From Planctomycetota bacterium (GTDB lineage: Bacteria; Planctomycetota; PUPC01; DSUN01), in the NCBI GenBank assembly GCA_016872875.1, contig VGYW01000292.1:1-10627 (forward strand): DNA of 10,627 nt, in the 5' to 3' direction. A program made the translations under genes and the position numbers. The notes beneath the pieces are model-generated. The model was not told the DNA's origin. It saw nothing but the letters and a program-made list of their open reading frames with translations, and made no database searches. Below, in pieces: positions 1-6,204 of the stretch. Numbering within the stretch: the first letter of the stretch is position 1; each line of letters starts with the position of its first letter.

Positions 1-60
1 AAGCGGGGCGATTCAATGGGCGTGAAACGCCCCCTTCGGGGGCTTGGATGGGGGGGACGC

Positions 61-370
61 GCGATCCCAGGGCTCCCTTCGGTCGCCCTGGGCTACGGCT
101 GGGTCGCCCGCGTCGGCGGGCTACAAGCCCCCGAGATGTGGGCAAAGATCAGGGCTTCGCCCTGGGCTGATATAGTACGATCCGTTCGGAGCTTCAGAGC
201 CGAAGAGCATTACCAGCGATCCCAGGGCTCCCTTCGGTCGCCCTGGGCTACGGCTGGGTCGCCCGCGTCGGCGGGCTACAAGGCCCCGAGATGTGGGCAA
301 AGAGCAGGGCTTCGCCCTGGGCTGCGATAGTACGCTCCATTCGGAGCTTCAGAGCCGAAGAGCATTACCA
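61..370. repeat. Two tandem copies of a 155-bp hairpin-rich unit
   Basis: Copy 1 is 61-215 and copy 2 is 216-370. By eye they differ at 6 of 155 positions, all in the second half of the unit, and the following two bases (gc) also match. Each unit contains several palindromes. In copy 1 these are cccagggc/gccctggg at 66-73 and 85-92, gcccgc/gcgggc at 106-111 and 116-121, and cagggc/gccctg at 150-155 and 159-164. A weaker ttcgg/ccgaa pair lies near 185-204. No open frame makes sense across both copies. The near identity suggests a recent duplication. Confidence 0.9.
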
Positions 371-391
371 GCACTGGGGGCCGTACTCCTG

Positions 392-550
392 GTTCGTAGT
401 GCGGGCTTCAGCCCGTTTCCTGGCAGCCACGAGCCGCGAGCCACGAGCGCCGAGCCAAAGAGAACAGAGGCGTTTCCTGACCATGCCCGAAGCTCGCGGC
501 TCGGCGCTCGCCGCTCGAAGCTCCCACGGCCTGAAGGCCGCACTACGAAC
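392..550. repeat. REP-doublet (REPIN-like) inverted repeat, 25-bp arms
   Basis: The arms 392-416 and 526-550 are inverted copies matching at 23 of 25 positions. Each arm also folds on itself (cgggct/agcccg on the left, cggcct/aggccg on the right). The two differences between arms fall on bases that pair with each other inside that hairpin, so the hairpin is kept in both. Further inverted matches lie inside: 445-456 with 498-509 (12 bp, exact) and 431-440 with 493-502 (10 bp, exact). The whole 159 bp could form one long imperfect hairpin. The architecture resembles paired REP elements. No transposase is nearby. Confidence 0.75.
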
Positions 551-571
551 CCCGAACCCTCCGGAACGGGA

Positions 572-1240
572 CTACTTCCCCAGGAAGTGGTCGTTTATCT
601 TGGGGTCGGAGTGGCGGACGGCGCCGGTGGAGTGGACGTTTGCGACCTCGGTGATGATCGCGCCGCGGGGGCCGCCGAACTGCCAGTGGCGCGAGCCGGC
701 CTTGGCGAGCGGCACGAAGTCGCCGGGACGGGCCACCGCCTCGTGCTTGGTGAGGGTGGTGCCGCCCATGTGGACCTTGGGGATCTCGATGGCCGGGCCG
801 AGGTTCGCCTCGCCCTCGCCCACGATGTGCGAGAGGCCGTGGCGGACCAGCCAGCCCTCCATCTTCTGCGGGAGCGCCAGCGGCTTCTCGTGCCAGTGCT
901 CGGGGAGCATCTGGTTCGGCAGAAGGTAGATGTCCAGCATCATGTACAGGTCGCGCTCGTTGTTCACCCAGATGCGCGCGCCGAGGCCGACCTTGGTGAA
1001 CTGCCCGGTGCCGTAGTCAGTCACCCAGAGGTTCTCCCGCGTCCCCTTGTAGACCGGGTAGCCGTGGTACTGCATGAGGGCGACGTAGGCGCTCTTGGCA
1101 CGCTCGGGGAGGAACTTGCCCTGCGAGTCGTAGAAATACTGGTTCTCGAACACGATGGTGGGCTTGCCCATGCCGGGCAGCGCGCAGCCCGCCAGGCCGA
1201 CCAGCCCCAATAGCGCCGCAACTGCTGCCGACCTCTTCAT
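572..1240 (-). CDS. Lipoprotein with a D-lyxose-isomerase-like cupin domain
   Basis: The 222-residue protein starts at an ATG with a strong AAAGGAG site 6 bases upstream. Residues 1-19 are a lipoprotein signal (hydrophobic stretch, lipobox LAGC, lipidated Cys19), so it should be anchored to a membrane outside the cytoplasm. The rest resembles the cupin sugar isomerases of the D-lyxose ketol-isomerase type: a segment around residues 72-85 (WVTDYGTGQFTKVGL) like that family's N-terminal signature, then a cupin core with HWH (His115, His117), Glu128 in KMEGW and His185 in SRHWQF. These are the four expected metal ligands. An isomerase fold carried as a lipoprotein is odd, because known family members are cytoplasmic. 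It may bind or isomerise a sugar in the periplasm, or may have lost catalysis. The gene lies 41 bp downstream of the antitoxin gene on the same strand. Family assignment is from remembered motifs; activity is inference. Confidence 0.75.
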   Translation of the reverse strand: MKRSAAVAALLGLVGLAGCALPGMGKPTIVFENQYFYDSQGKFLPERAKSAYVALMQYHGYPVYKGTRENLWVTDYGTGQFTKVGLGARIWVNNERDLYMMLDIYLLPNQMLPEHWHEKPLALPQKMEGWLVRHGLSHIVGEGEANLGPAIEIPKVHMGGTTLTKHEAVARPGDFVPLAKAGSRHWQFGGPRGAIITEVANVHSTGAVRHSDPKINDHFLGK

Positions 1241-1281
1241 TCACATCTCCTTTCCCATAGTGGGCCTCTGGGTGGGTCCGG

Positions 1282-1518
1282 CTACCTGCTGCTCACCGCG
1301 AACTCGTAGAGAGGCACGGTCGCGGCAGGTTGGGATGGGGTCTCTAGGAGTTCTTCGATGCGTCGGATGGTCTGAGGCCCCAGGAGGACATCACCACACG
1401 CCGAGCAGACTTCGGCGGGGACATGGTCAATCACGATGACCCGTCCGTGGTGCCTGACCGTGTGGACAATGGAGCGGGCCTCGTACTCCCCAGGGCAACC
1501 AACGATGGTGCACTTCAT
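1282..1518 (-). CDS. YgiT-type zinc-finger antitoxin (MqsA N-domain-like)
   Basis: This 78-residue protein begins MKCTIVGC and carries two cysteine pairs, Cys3/Cys8 and Cys38/Cys41 (EVCSACGD). This is the zinc-binding pattern of YgiT-type antitoxins, followed by the typical helix (QTIRRIEELLE) and a VPLYEFAV tail. The first pair is spaced C-x4-C rather than the usual C-x2-C. It lacks the C-terminal helix-turn-helix of full-length MqsA, as many short family members do. The start codon (1518-1516) overlaps the toxin stop codon as ATGA, so translation is probably coupled. A longer open frame extends upstream in this frame to 1932 but overlaps the toxin gene entirely and has no family features, so the short start is chosen. 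The expected role is to bind and neutralise the toxin encoded just upstream. Confidence 0.85.
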   Translation of the reverse strand: MKCTIVGCPGEYEARSIVHTVRHHGRVIVIDHVPAEVCSACGDVLLGPQTIRRIEELLETPSQPAATVPLYEFAVSSR

Positions 1519-1868
1519 ACTCGTGGCCTCCTGTGCGTGGGTGTTACCCATTTCGGCGGCTTGGGCTCGTAGACCGTGATGATGACCAGCACGGGCTGAG
1601 CCGTCGTGCATACGGCATGGACAGGGCGTCCGCTGACCGTGACGCCACACAGCAGGCAACAGGGGCCCCGCTTGTGGTCTGGGTAGTTCTCCAGAACCTG
1701 GGCCGCCTGGATCGCCTGAACCACGTCGTCGAGCGTGAATCCCTCGTCGAGCATCTCCTGGTCGGCGTGCAGCGTGGCGCGTATATGGCCTGCGGCGCAC
1801 TGCGCTCGCATGACCCTGAGCAGAGGATCGCACGTCCCAACGCCTGAATCGCTCATGCGCTCGATCAC
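1515..1868 (-). CDS. DUF4258-family toxin of a type II toxin-antitoxin pair
   Basis: The protein has 117 residues from a GTG start at 1868. An ATG at 1856 (113 residues) is equally possible and has a weak GGTG site before it. It shows the DUF4258 layout: a T-x-H pattern (TLHADQEM, residues 32-39), a helix with DEGFTLDDVVQAI, then ENYPDH, a CCLLCG strand, GRPVHAV and a final strand ending TVYEPKPPKW. DUF4258 proteins are small RelE/BrnT-like proteins usually found beside YgiT-type or other antitoxins and are predicted to be RNases acting on mRNA. Gene order here is toxin first, antitoxin second, as in mqsRA and higBA. A candidate promoter lies 36 bp upstream. The activity is inferred from family and context; the pairing is clear. 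Confidence 0.82.
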   Translation of the reverse strand: MIERMSDSGVGTCDPLLRVMRAQCAAGHIRATLHADQEMLDEGFTLDDVVQAIQAAQVLENYPDHKRGPCCLLCGVTVSGRPVHAVCTTAQPVLVIITVYEPKPPKWVTPTHRRPRV

Positions 1869-1903
1869 CGTCGGCTAGACCATGATGCGCGCCGGCTGAA
1901 CTC

Positions 1904-1932
1904 ATGTTAGAAGGAATGACCGTTGATTTCAA
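1904..1932 (-). promoter_or_regulatory. Candidate sigma70-type promoter for the toxin-antitoxin operon
   Basis: Read on the minus strand, TTGAAA (1932-1927) and TAACAT (1909-1904) are separated by exactly 17 bases. This places transcription start near 1897, about 30 bases before the GTG start of the toxin gene. The -35 box matches the consensus at 5 of 6 bases and the -10 box at 4 of 6. The region is more AT-rich than its surroundings. Confidence 0.55.
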
Positions 1933-1964
1933 GTCTTCGGCCCTGCGAGAGAACCGGGGCCGTG

Positions 1965-2031
1965 GGGACGCACTGTCGCCTGTCCCGAAGGTGTAGCAAG
2001 CCCTCGCTTCGTTCGGGCCAGACCCTTCGGG
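1965..2031 (-). terminator. Possible terminator or repeat hairpins after the kinase gene
   Basis: Two inverted repeats sit between the kinase stop (2039) and the toxin-antitoxin promoter: cccgaagg/ccttcggg at 1984-1991 and 2024-2031 with a 32-base loop, and gggac/gtccc at 1965-1969 and 1982-1986 with a 12-base loop. They share bases 1984-1986 and so cannot both form fully. There is no U-tract, so intrinsic termination is uncertain. The sequence also has the look of an interspersed repeat. Confidence 0.3.
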
Positions 2032-2038
2032 AGGGAGG

Positions 2039-3625
2039 TCACCGGAAGGCAGCCCAGACGGGGCCGAGGGCCGCGATGACCTGCTGGTAGCGCAGGAACT
2101 TGGCGTCGTAGAGGGCCTTGCGGGCGGGGTCAGGCTCCTGGCGCCGGGCGAAACGCACCATGGCCCTCACCGCCTCCTCATAGCTGGGGTGGCAGCCGGA
2201 CGCGACGGCGGCCACGATGGCCGCGCCGAGGGCGCCGAGCTCCGTCCCCTCGGGTATCTCCACCGGCGTGCCCAAGGCGTCGGCGAAAATCTGCACCCAC
2301 GCCTGGCTCCGTGCCGCGCCGCCGGTCAGCCGTATCGTAGCCGGACGGGAGCGGAACTTCAAGAGGCGTTCCACGTGGGTCCTGTGGCCGAAGACGACCC
2401 CCTCGTAGATGGCCCGCAGCACGTGGCCGCGCGTGTGCCAGCCGTTCAGGCCCACGAACGCCGCCTTCGCGTCCAGCCCAGCGTTCGAGCCGTAGAGGAA
2501 GGGCAGAAACACGGTGCTCGCATCCTCGGGCTTCACGGCGGCAACTAGCTCGTTGCAGAGATCGTACACCGACCTCCGCTGCCCTTCCGTTCCGTCCTGT
2601 CCGGCCCCCTCTTTTCCCCTCTTCTTTCGCGTCCTTTCGCGTGTTTCGCGGGCCATCTCCTGGAGCTTCTTCTCTGCCCCGAAGAACTCGGTGACGAACC
2701 ACTCGAGGTTGCTGGCCGACGTGGCGCTCCCCTCCAGCATCAGGTAGTAGCCGGGGATCGCGTAGCAGGAGGTCATGAAGACGTCGGGACTGACGACCGG
2801 CTGCTTCGAGATGTACTGGTTGTTGCCCCATGTGCCGGCGATCATGCAGAGCTGCGAGTCGTCCACGAGCCCGACGGCGAGGCCGCAGGCGTCAATGTCG
2901 AAAACGCCGCCCGCGACTGGTGTGCCTTCGGCGAGGCCCGTGGCGGCCGCGGCCTGGGCCGTGACTTTGCCCGCAATATCCGCGGAGCGGATGAGGGGCG
3001 GCAGGAGGCGGCGGAGGTCGGCGATGCCGAACGCCGCCAGAAGCTCGTCGTCGTAGGCCATCTTCGGCACGTTGAGGAGGCTGGTGCCCGAGAAATCGGT
3101 CAGCTCGGCCGCCACCTCGCCCGTGAGCTTCAGGCGGATGTAGTCCTTCGCCATCAGCACCCAGCGCGCCCGCCGAAGCGTCGCGGGCTCGTGGCGTTTG
3201 AGCCAGAGGAGAAGGGCGTTCGGCTGGGCGGGCCAGAGGCTCTGGGTGGTCTTGGGCCTCACCTGCCCGGCGAGGCCGGCGGCCAGCCACTCCTCGATGA
3301 TGTCGCGCGCCCGCGAATCGGTGGACATGATTGCGTTGCGGACCGGCTCGCCGGCGGCGTCAATGAGGTAGAGGCCGTTGCCGTGGCCTGCGGGCGCCAC
3401 GCAGGCGATGTCGGCGGGCCTCACGCCCGCCCTGGCGATGGCCTCGCGGATGACGGCCGCGGTGGCGGCCCACATCTCGGGCACGTCGCGCTCCAGGTGG
3501 CCGGGCCTGGGCGTGAGCGTCTCGGTCTTCCGCGACGCCACGGCGGCCTCGCGGCCGTCGAGGGTGAAAAGGGCCGCCTTGGACATCGTGCAGCCGTTGT
3601 CGGTGCCGAGCAGGTACTTCGGCAT
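2039..3625 (-). CDS. FGGY-family carbohydrate kinase, LyxK (L-xylulose kinase)-like
   Basis: The 528-residue kinase starts at an ATG with AGGAGG 6 bases upstream. It shows the FGGY layout: an N-terminal nucleotide-binding segment LGTDNGCTMSKAAL (residues 6-19), ERDVPEMW (45-52), the catalytic aspartate Asp243 in GGVFDIDACGL, GTWGNN (264-269), LPFLYGSNAGL (374-384), AIYEGVVFGHRTH (405-417), and the adenosine motif LTGGAARSQAWVQ (433-445) followed by GALGAA. The overall pattern, as I recall it, is closest to E. coli L-xylulose/3-keto-L-gulonate kinase LyxK. It should phosphorylate a ketose in the cytoplasm. At about 528 residues it is some 30 longer than LyxK, and the excess is concentrated in a charged, Arg/Lys/Gly-rich insertion at residues 325-351. 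It is the last gene of an apparent SDR-carrier-kinase run. FGGY membership is near certain; the substrate is not. Confidence 0.92.
   Translation of the reverse strand: MPKYLLGTDNGCTMSKAALFTLDGREAAVASRKTETLTPRPGHLERDVPEMWAATAAVIREAIARAGVRPADIACVAPAGHGNGLYLIDAAGEPVRNAIMSTDSRARDIIEEWLAAGLAGQVRPKTTQSLWPAQPNALLLWLKRHEPATLRRARWVLMAKDYIRLKLTGEVAAELTDFSGTSLLNVPKMAYDDELLAAFGIADLRRLLPPLIRSADIAGKVTAQAAAATGLAEGTPVAGGVFDIDACGLAVGLVDDSQLCMIAGTWGNNQYISKQPVVSPDVFMTSCYAIPGYYLMLEGSATSASNLEWFVTEFFGAEKKLQEMARETRERTRKKRGKEGAGQDGTEGQRRSVYDLCNELVAAVKPEDASTVFLPFLYGSNAGLDAKAAFVGLNGWHTRGHVLRAIYEGVVFGHRTHVERLLKFRSRPATIRLTGGAARSQAWVQIFADALGTPVEIPEGTELGALGAAIVAAVASGCHPSYEEAVRAMVRFARRQEPDPARKALYDAKFLRYQQVIAALGPVWAAFR
2573..2653 (-). 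repeat. In-frame repeat-like insertion within the kinase gene
   Basis: These 81 bases encode residues 325-351 of the kinase, a low-complexity basic segment (ARETRERTRKKRGKEG then AGQDGTEGQRR). On the minus strand the DNA contains three CGCGAAA words spaced 9-10 bases apart (tttcgcg on the plus strand at 2625, 2635 and 2644), followed by purine-rich runs. This is unlike the codon-structured sequence on either side and like intergenic repeat DNA. It sits between two conserved blocks (SNLEWF and LPFLYGSNAGL), where a loop could tolerate it. Confidence 0.55.
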
Positions 3626-3662
3626 AGGGGTCCTCCTGGGTTCGAGGGGCTCCTGTGGGAGA

Positions 3663-3690
3663 GGGGCGAGGGGCTGGCGCCCCTCGCCCC
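3663..3690. repeat. Perfect 12-bp GC hairpin between carrier and kinase genes
   Basis: ggggcgaggggc (3663-3674) and gcccctcgcccc (3679-3690) are perfect inverted copies around a 4-base loop (tggc). It lies in the 96-bp gap after the carrier stop (3722) and before the kinase ribosome site. No U-tract follows on the minus strand, so it more likely reduces read-through, protects the upstream message, or is an inserted palindrome than acts as a classical terminator. Confidence 0.75.
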
Positions 3691-3721
3691 CGGCCCGTGT
3701 CAGGTCGGGGTCGCCGCGAAC

Positions 3722-4972
3722 TCAGGCTTCCGCCGCGTTCTCGTCGGCGGTCTTTGCGGCATCCTTGTGGTTGAAGAAGAGCCAGAAGATGGCCAGCACG
3801 GCGACGGACGCGATGATCTGCACCATCCAGATGCTGCTCCAACTGGTCACGGCCTTGCCCTCAACGACTGTGGTGACCTTGAGCTGCTTGATCAGCTCGC
3901 CGTTGATGAAGTTCGCGATCAGAAGGCCGAGGCCGAGGTTGACCAGGAAGATGAAGCCCTGGGCCTGAGCCTGGATCTCCTTCGGCGCGCGCTGGCTGAT
4001 GTAGACCTGGCCGCCGACGAAGAAGAAGCCGAAGATGGCGCCGTGCATCAGGATCCCGGCAAACGTGATCGGCATGACGCCCGACACGTCGGCGCCGTAG
4101 TAGGCCAGGAAGCGGACGACCTGGGCCGCGAGGCCGATGGCCATGGTCTTCTTGACGCCGAGCTTCGCCAGCGAAACCGGCACGAGGAGCATGAGGATGA
4201 CCTCGAGCGCCTGGCCCGTGTAGGACACGGCCGTGACCATCTCGAAGCCCTTGTCGGACAGGAAGCTGCCGATGTAGCTCCAGTGGATGCCGAAGGGCAG
4301 CATGACGAGGAACGACGCGAGGATGAAGACCGCGAAGTTCTTGTCCTTCATCAAGCTGAGTGTGCGGAGGCCGAGCGCGTCCATGACCGATGCGGGCTGC
4401 CCCTTCGCAGGGGGCGGGGTGTTGGGCAGCATAAGTGCATTGAGACCGCCGATGAGGCTGACGGCGGCGCCGCAGTAGAGCGGGATGTTGGTGCCGTCGA
4501 TGGTCATGCCCCAGACCTTCCTCGCCACGATGCTGAACAGGATCGAAGCGACCCAGCCAATGCTGCCGAAGACGCGGACCTGCGGGAACTTCTCCGGCGG
4601 CGTGTTGGCCATGGCGATGGCGCTCGTGAGGCCCCAGCTCGGCATGTAGCAGAGCATGAAGGCGAGCAGGAGGATGAACAGCGGGATGGTGGCTGTGGTG
4701 TTGGCGGCCAACGCCAGCATGACGGCCCCCACGATGTTCAGCGTCGCCAGCACCTTCTGGCCCGCGAAGTGGCGGTCGGCGATCATGCCCACAATGGGCG
4801 ACGCCAGGCAGCCGATGGCCATCGAGCTGACGATGAGCGACACGAGCGTCGCGTTCATCTTCAGCCCCTGGCAGTAGGGCGCCAACTGAATGAAGAACAC
4901 CGCCACGATCATGAACTGGAAGAACATCATCGCGCTGAGCTTCACGCGCACTCCCACGGACACCTTCTCCAT
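3722..4972 (-). CDS. MFS transporter, nucleoside:H+ symporter (NupG/XapB)-like
   Basis: The 416-residue membrane protein has about 12 hydrophobic segments. Features of the nucleoside:H+ symporter branch of the major facilitator superfamily include GMIADRHFAGQK after helix 2 (residues 62-73), PEKFPQVRVFGSIGWV (126-141), MHGAIFGFFFVGGQVYI (309-325) and QGFIFLVNLGLG (338-349). A hydrophilic loop near 183-212 separates the two halves. The ATG at 4972 is chosen because GGAGG lies 8 bases upstream; a TTG six codons further up would place this site inside the gene. Members of this branch in sugar-catabolic loci often carry sugars rather than nucleosides, so with the kinase downstream and the SDR upstream, uptake of the cluster's sugar or polyol is the likely role. 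Family is confident; substrate is inferred. Confidence 0.88.
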   Translation of the reverse strand: MEKVSVGVRVKLSAMMFFQFMIVAVFFIQLAPYCQGLKMNATLVSLIVSSMAIGCLASPIVGMIADRHFAGQKVLATLNIVGAVMLALAANTTATIPLFILLLAFMLCYMPSWGLTSAIAMANTPPEKFPQVRVFGSIGWVASILFSIVARKVWGMTIDGTNIPLYCGAAVSLIGGLNALMLPNTPPPAKGQPASVMDALGLRTLSLMKDKNFAVFILASFLVMLPFGIHWSYIGSFLSDKGFEMVTAVSYTGQALEVILMLLVPVSLAKLGVKKTMAIGLAAQVVRFLAYYGADVSGVMPITFAGILMHGAIFGFFFVGGQVYISQRAPKEIQAQAQGFIFLVNLGLGLLIANFINGELIKQLKVTTVVEGKAVTSWSSIWMVQIIASVAVLAIFWLFFNHKDAAKTADENAAEA

Positions 4973-5070
4973 CGCTGCTGCCTCCAGCAAAAGGGTTCGC
5001 GTCGTGAGGCATCACAGCCCTGTGCTGTGTCGCCCCGCCAGACCGCCCGTTGCTTCGCTGAGCGCCCGGC

Positions 5071-5832
5071 TCAGTGCATGGCCAGACCGCCGCTGACGTC
5101 CACCGTCGCGCCGGTCATGTAGCTGGCCCGTTCGGACGCCACGAACACCACCACGCTCGCCACCTCGTCCACGCTCCCGATGCGGTGCATCGGCACGCGG
5201 CTCTCGAACTTCTCGCGGTTCGCGTCAATGACCTCCTTGAGCATTTCCGTGTACATCAAGCCGGGGGCCACGCAGTTCACGGCGATGCCGTGGGGCGCCA
5301 TCTCGCGGGCGAGCGAGATGGTGAACGAGACGATCGCCCCCTTGCTGGCGTCGTAGGCCGTCTTGCCCGACTGCGAGCCACGGAACGCCGCCTGCGACGA
5401 GATGTTCACGATCCGCCCCGTCCGCCCGGCGGCTCGCAACCGCCGCACCATCTCGCGGCTGCACAGGAACGTGCCGGTCATGTTGATCCCGAACGCCCGC
5501 TCCCACGTCTCCAGCGGCGTGTCGGCCGTCGGGCAGGCGGGCGCGATGGCCGCATTGTTCACCAGCACGTCGAGCGGGCCGAGAGCCGCCTCCGCCTCGT
5601 CGAACATGCGGATCACGTCGGCCTCGACCGCCACGTCGGCCAGCACGGCGATGGCCTCGACCCCGTGCCTCGCGCGTATCTCGCGCACCGTCGCCTCGGC
5701 CTTGTCGGGGTTGCGATGGTAGTTCACGGCCACCTTCGCCCCCTCGGCGGCCAGGCCCAGGGCAATCGCCTTCCCCAGGCCGTGCGAGGCGCCGGTGACG
5801 AGAGCGACTTTGTCCTTCAGACCCAAGTCCAC
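5071..5832 (-). CDS. SDR-family oxidoreductase (FabG/glucose dehydrogenase-like)
   Basis: The protein has 253 residues from a GTG at 5832, chosen because AAGGAG lies 7 bases upstream and the protein then begins right at the fold (VDLGLKDKVALVTG). A longer open frame to 5934 would add a junk leader overlapping a repeat. Classical SDR motifs are present: the cofactor loop TGASHGLG (13-20), NNAA (92-95), and the catalytic Ser146, Tyr160 and Lys164 in SSQAAFRGSQSGKTAYDASK. The second strand reads VAVNYHRN, without an acidic residue at its end, which suggests NADP(H). The C-terminus GGLAMH is typical of sugar and polyol dehydrogenases of this family. It lies 98 bp upstream of the carrier gene and probably oxidises or reduces the sugar handled by the cluster. 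Confidence 0.9.
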   Translation of the reverse strand: MDLGLKDKVALVTGASHGLGKAIALGLAAEGAKVAVNYHRNPDKAEATVREIRARHGVEAIAVLADVAVEADVIRMFDEAEAALGPLDVLVNNAAIAPACPTADTPLETWERAFGINMTGTFLCSREMVRRLRAAGRTGRIVNISSQAAFRGSQSGKTAYDASKGAIVSFTISLAREMAPHGIAVNCVAPGLMYTEMLKEVIDANREKFESRVPMHRIGSVDEVASVVVFVASERASYMTGATVDVSGGLAMH

Positions 5833-5895
5833 CTTCTCGCTCCTTACTCGTCCCGACGGTCCTCCGTCGAGACGCAGGGTCTCAGGCGCTCCAGC

Positions 5896-6008
5896 GCTTG
5901 TGAAGAGAGCACACGGACGCCCACGGACAGGCACGGACGGGCAGATTCCTCGGCGATGGGCGCATGTCCGTGTCCGTCCGTGTAGGTCCGTGTCATTTCT
6001 TCACAAGC
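5896..6008. repeat. MITE-like inverted repeat with decamer arrays in each arm
   Basis: The ends gcttgtgaaga (5896-5906) and tcttcacaagc (5998-6008) are perfect 11-bp inverted copies. Inside the left end lie three consecutive 10-mers beginning cacggac (5912-5940, with small variation). Inside the right end lie three 10-mers ending gtccgtg (about 5964-5993), their inverted counterparts. An 8-bp direct repeat, ctccagcg, occurs at 5889-5896 and 6010-6017 and could be a target-site duplication, though it overlaps the left end by one base and sits two bases from the right end. Confidence 0.7.
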
Positions 6009-6069
6009 TCTCCAGCGTCCCTCTCTTCTCCGCCTCCCCAAAGCAAGAAGGACGCAGGAGAGCGTGTGA
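6001..6069. repeat. Second inverted repeat, overlapping and competing with the first
   Basis: 6001-6020 and 6050-6069 are inverted copies matching at 18 of 20 positions around a 29-base loop. The left arm shares tcacaagc (6001-6008) with the right end of the preceding inverted repeat, so the transcript can pair this segment one way or the other but not both. It lies upstream of the SDR gene start (5832) in transcription order. Confidence 0.7.
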
Positions 6070-6204
6070 ATAGATCGTATCTGCCCAACAGGGAAGGCCC
6101 AGTTTGGCCACCGGCCGGCGGCCTCCCGGACGCAAAGACGCCAATCCTTGAGGGCCGTTCCGATTCATTCACAAACTCAGAGCGTGGGGACGAGAGGATC
6201 GCTA

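Larger units (their letters stand above)
1..571. other. Gene-free, repeat-filled region downstream of the lipoprotein gene
   Basis: I see no credible gene here. Open frames in this stretch are built from the repeats. It contains a GC hairpin at 29-43 (gccccc, loop ttc, gggggc), a 155-bp tandem duplication (61-370) and a large inverted repeat (392-550), the last two listed separately. The inverted-repeat arm at 526-550 lies just after the stop codon of the minus-strand lipoprotein gene (572) and could end or stabilise its transcript, but there is no U-tract as in a classical intrinsic terminator. Confidence 0.7.
5833..6204. other. Gene-free gap with inverted repeats between SUMF1 and SDR genes
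   Basis: No gene is seen in these 372 bases. Two overlapping inverted repeats occupy 5896-6069 (listed separately). At 6106-6123 a near-perfect loopless palindrome (ggccaccgg/ccggcggcc, one mismatch) lies closer to the SUMF1 stop. I found no convincing -35/-10 pair for the SDR gene. Confidence 0.6.

Noticed and set aside
16..330. 104-codon plus-strand open frame at the window start
   Set aside because: Made almost entirely of the 155-bp tandem unit; the repeated peptide is shifted in frame between copies (155 is not a multiple of 3), which is not expected of a gene.
61..370. CRISPR array
   Set aside because: Only two copies, each 155 bp, directly abutting with no unique spacers and no cas genes.
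293..1213. 306-codon plus-strand open frame over the lipoprotein gene
   Set aside because: It opposes a gene with a strong ribosome site, lipobox and cupin motifs, and its first third is repeat DNA.
2039..3625. Autoinducer-2 kinase LsrK, suggested by the nearby aldolase
   Set aside because: The motifs (STDSRA, LPFLYGSNAGL, AIYEGVVFGHRTH) follow LyxK rather than LsrK as I recall them, and no other lsr gene is present.
3191..5122. 643-codon plus-strand open frame antisense to the kinase and carrier genes
   Set aside because: It is the GC-bias shadow of two well-recognised minus-strand genes. Its product is a low-complexity Asp/Glu/His/Arg/Ala mix with no domain, and it crosses gene boundaries.
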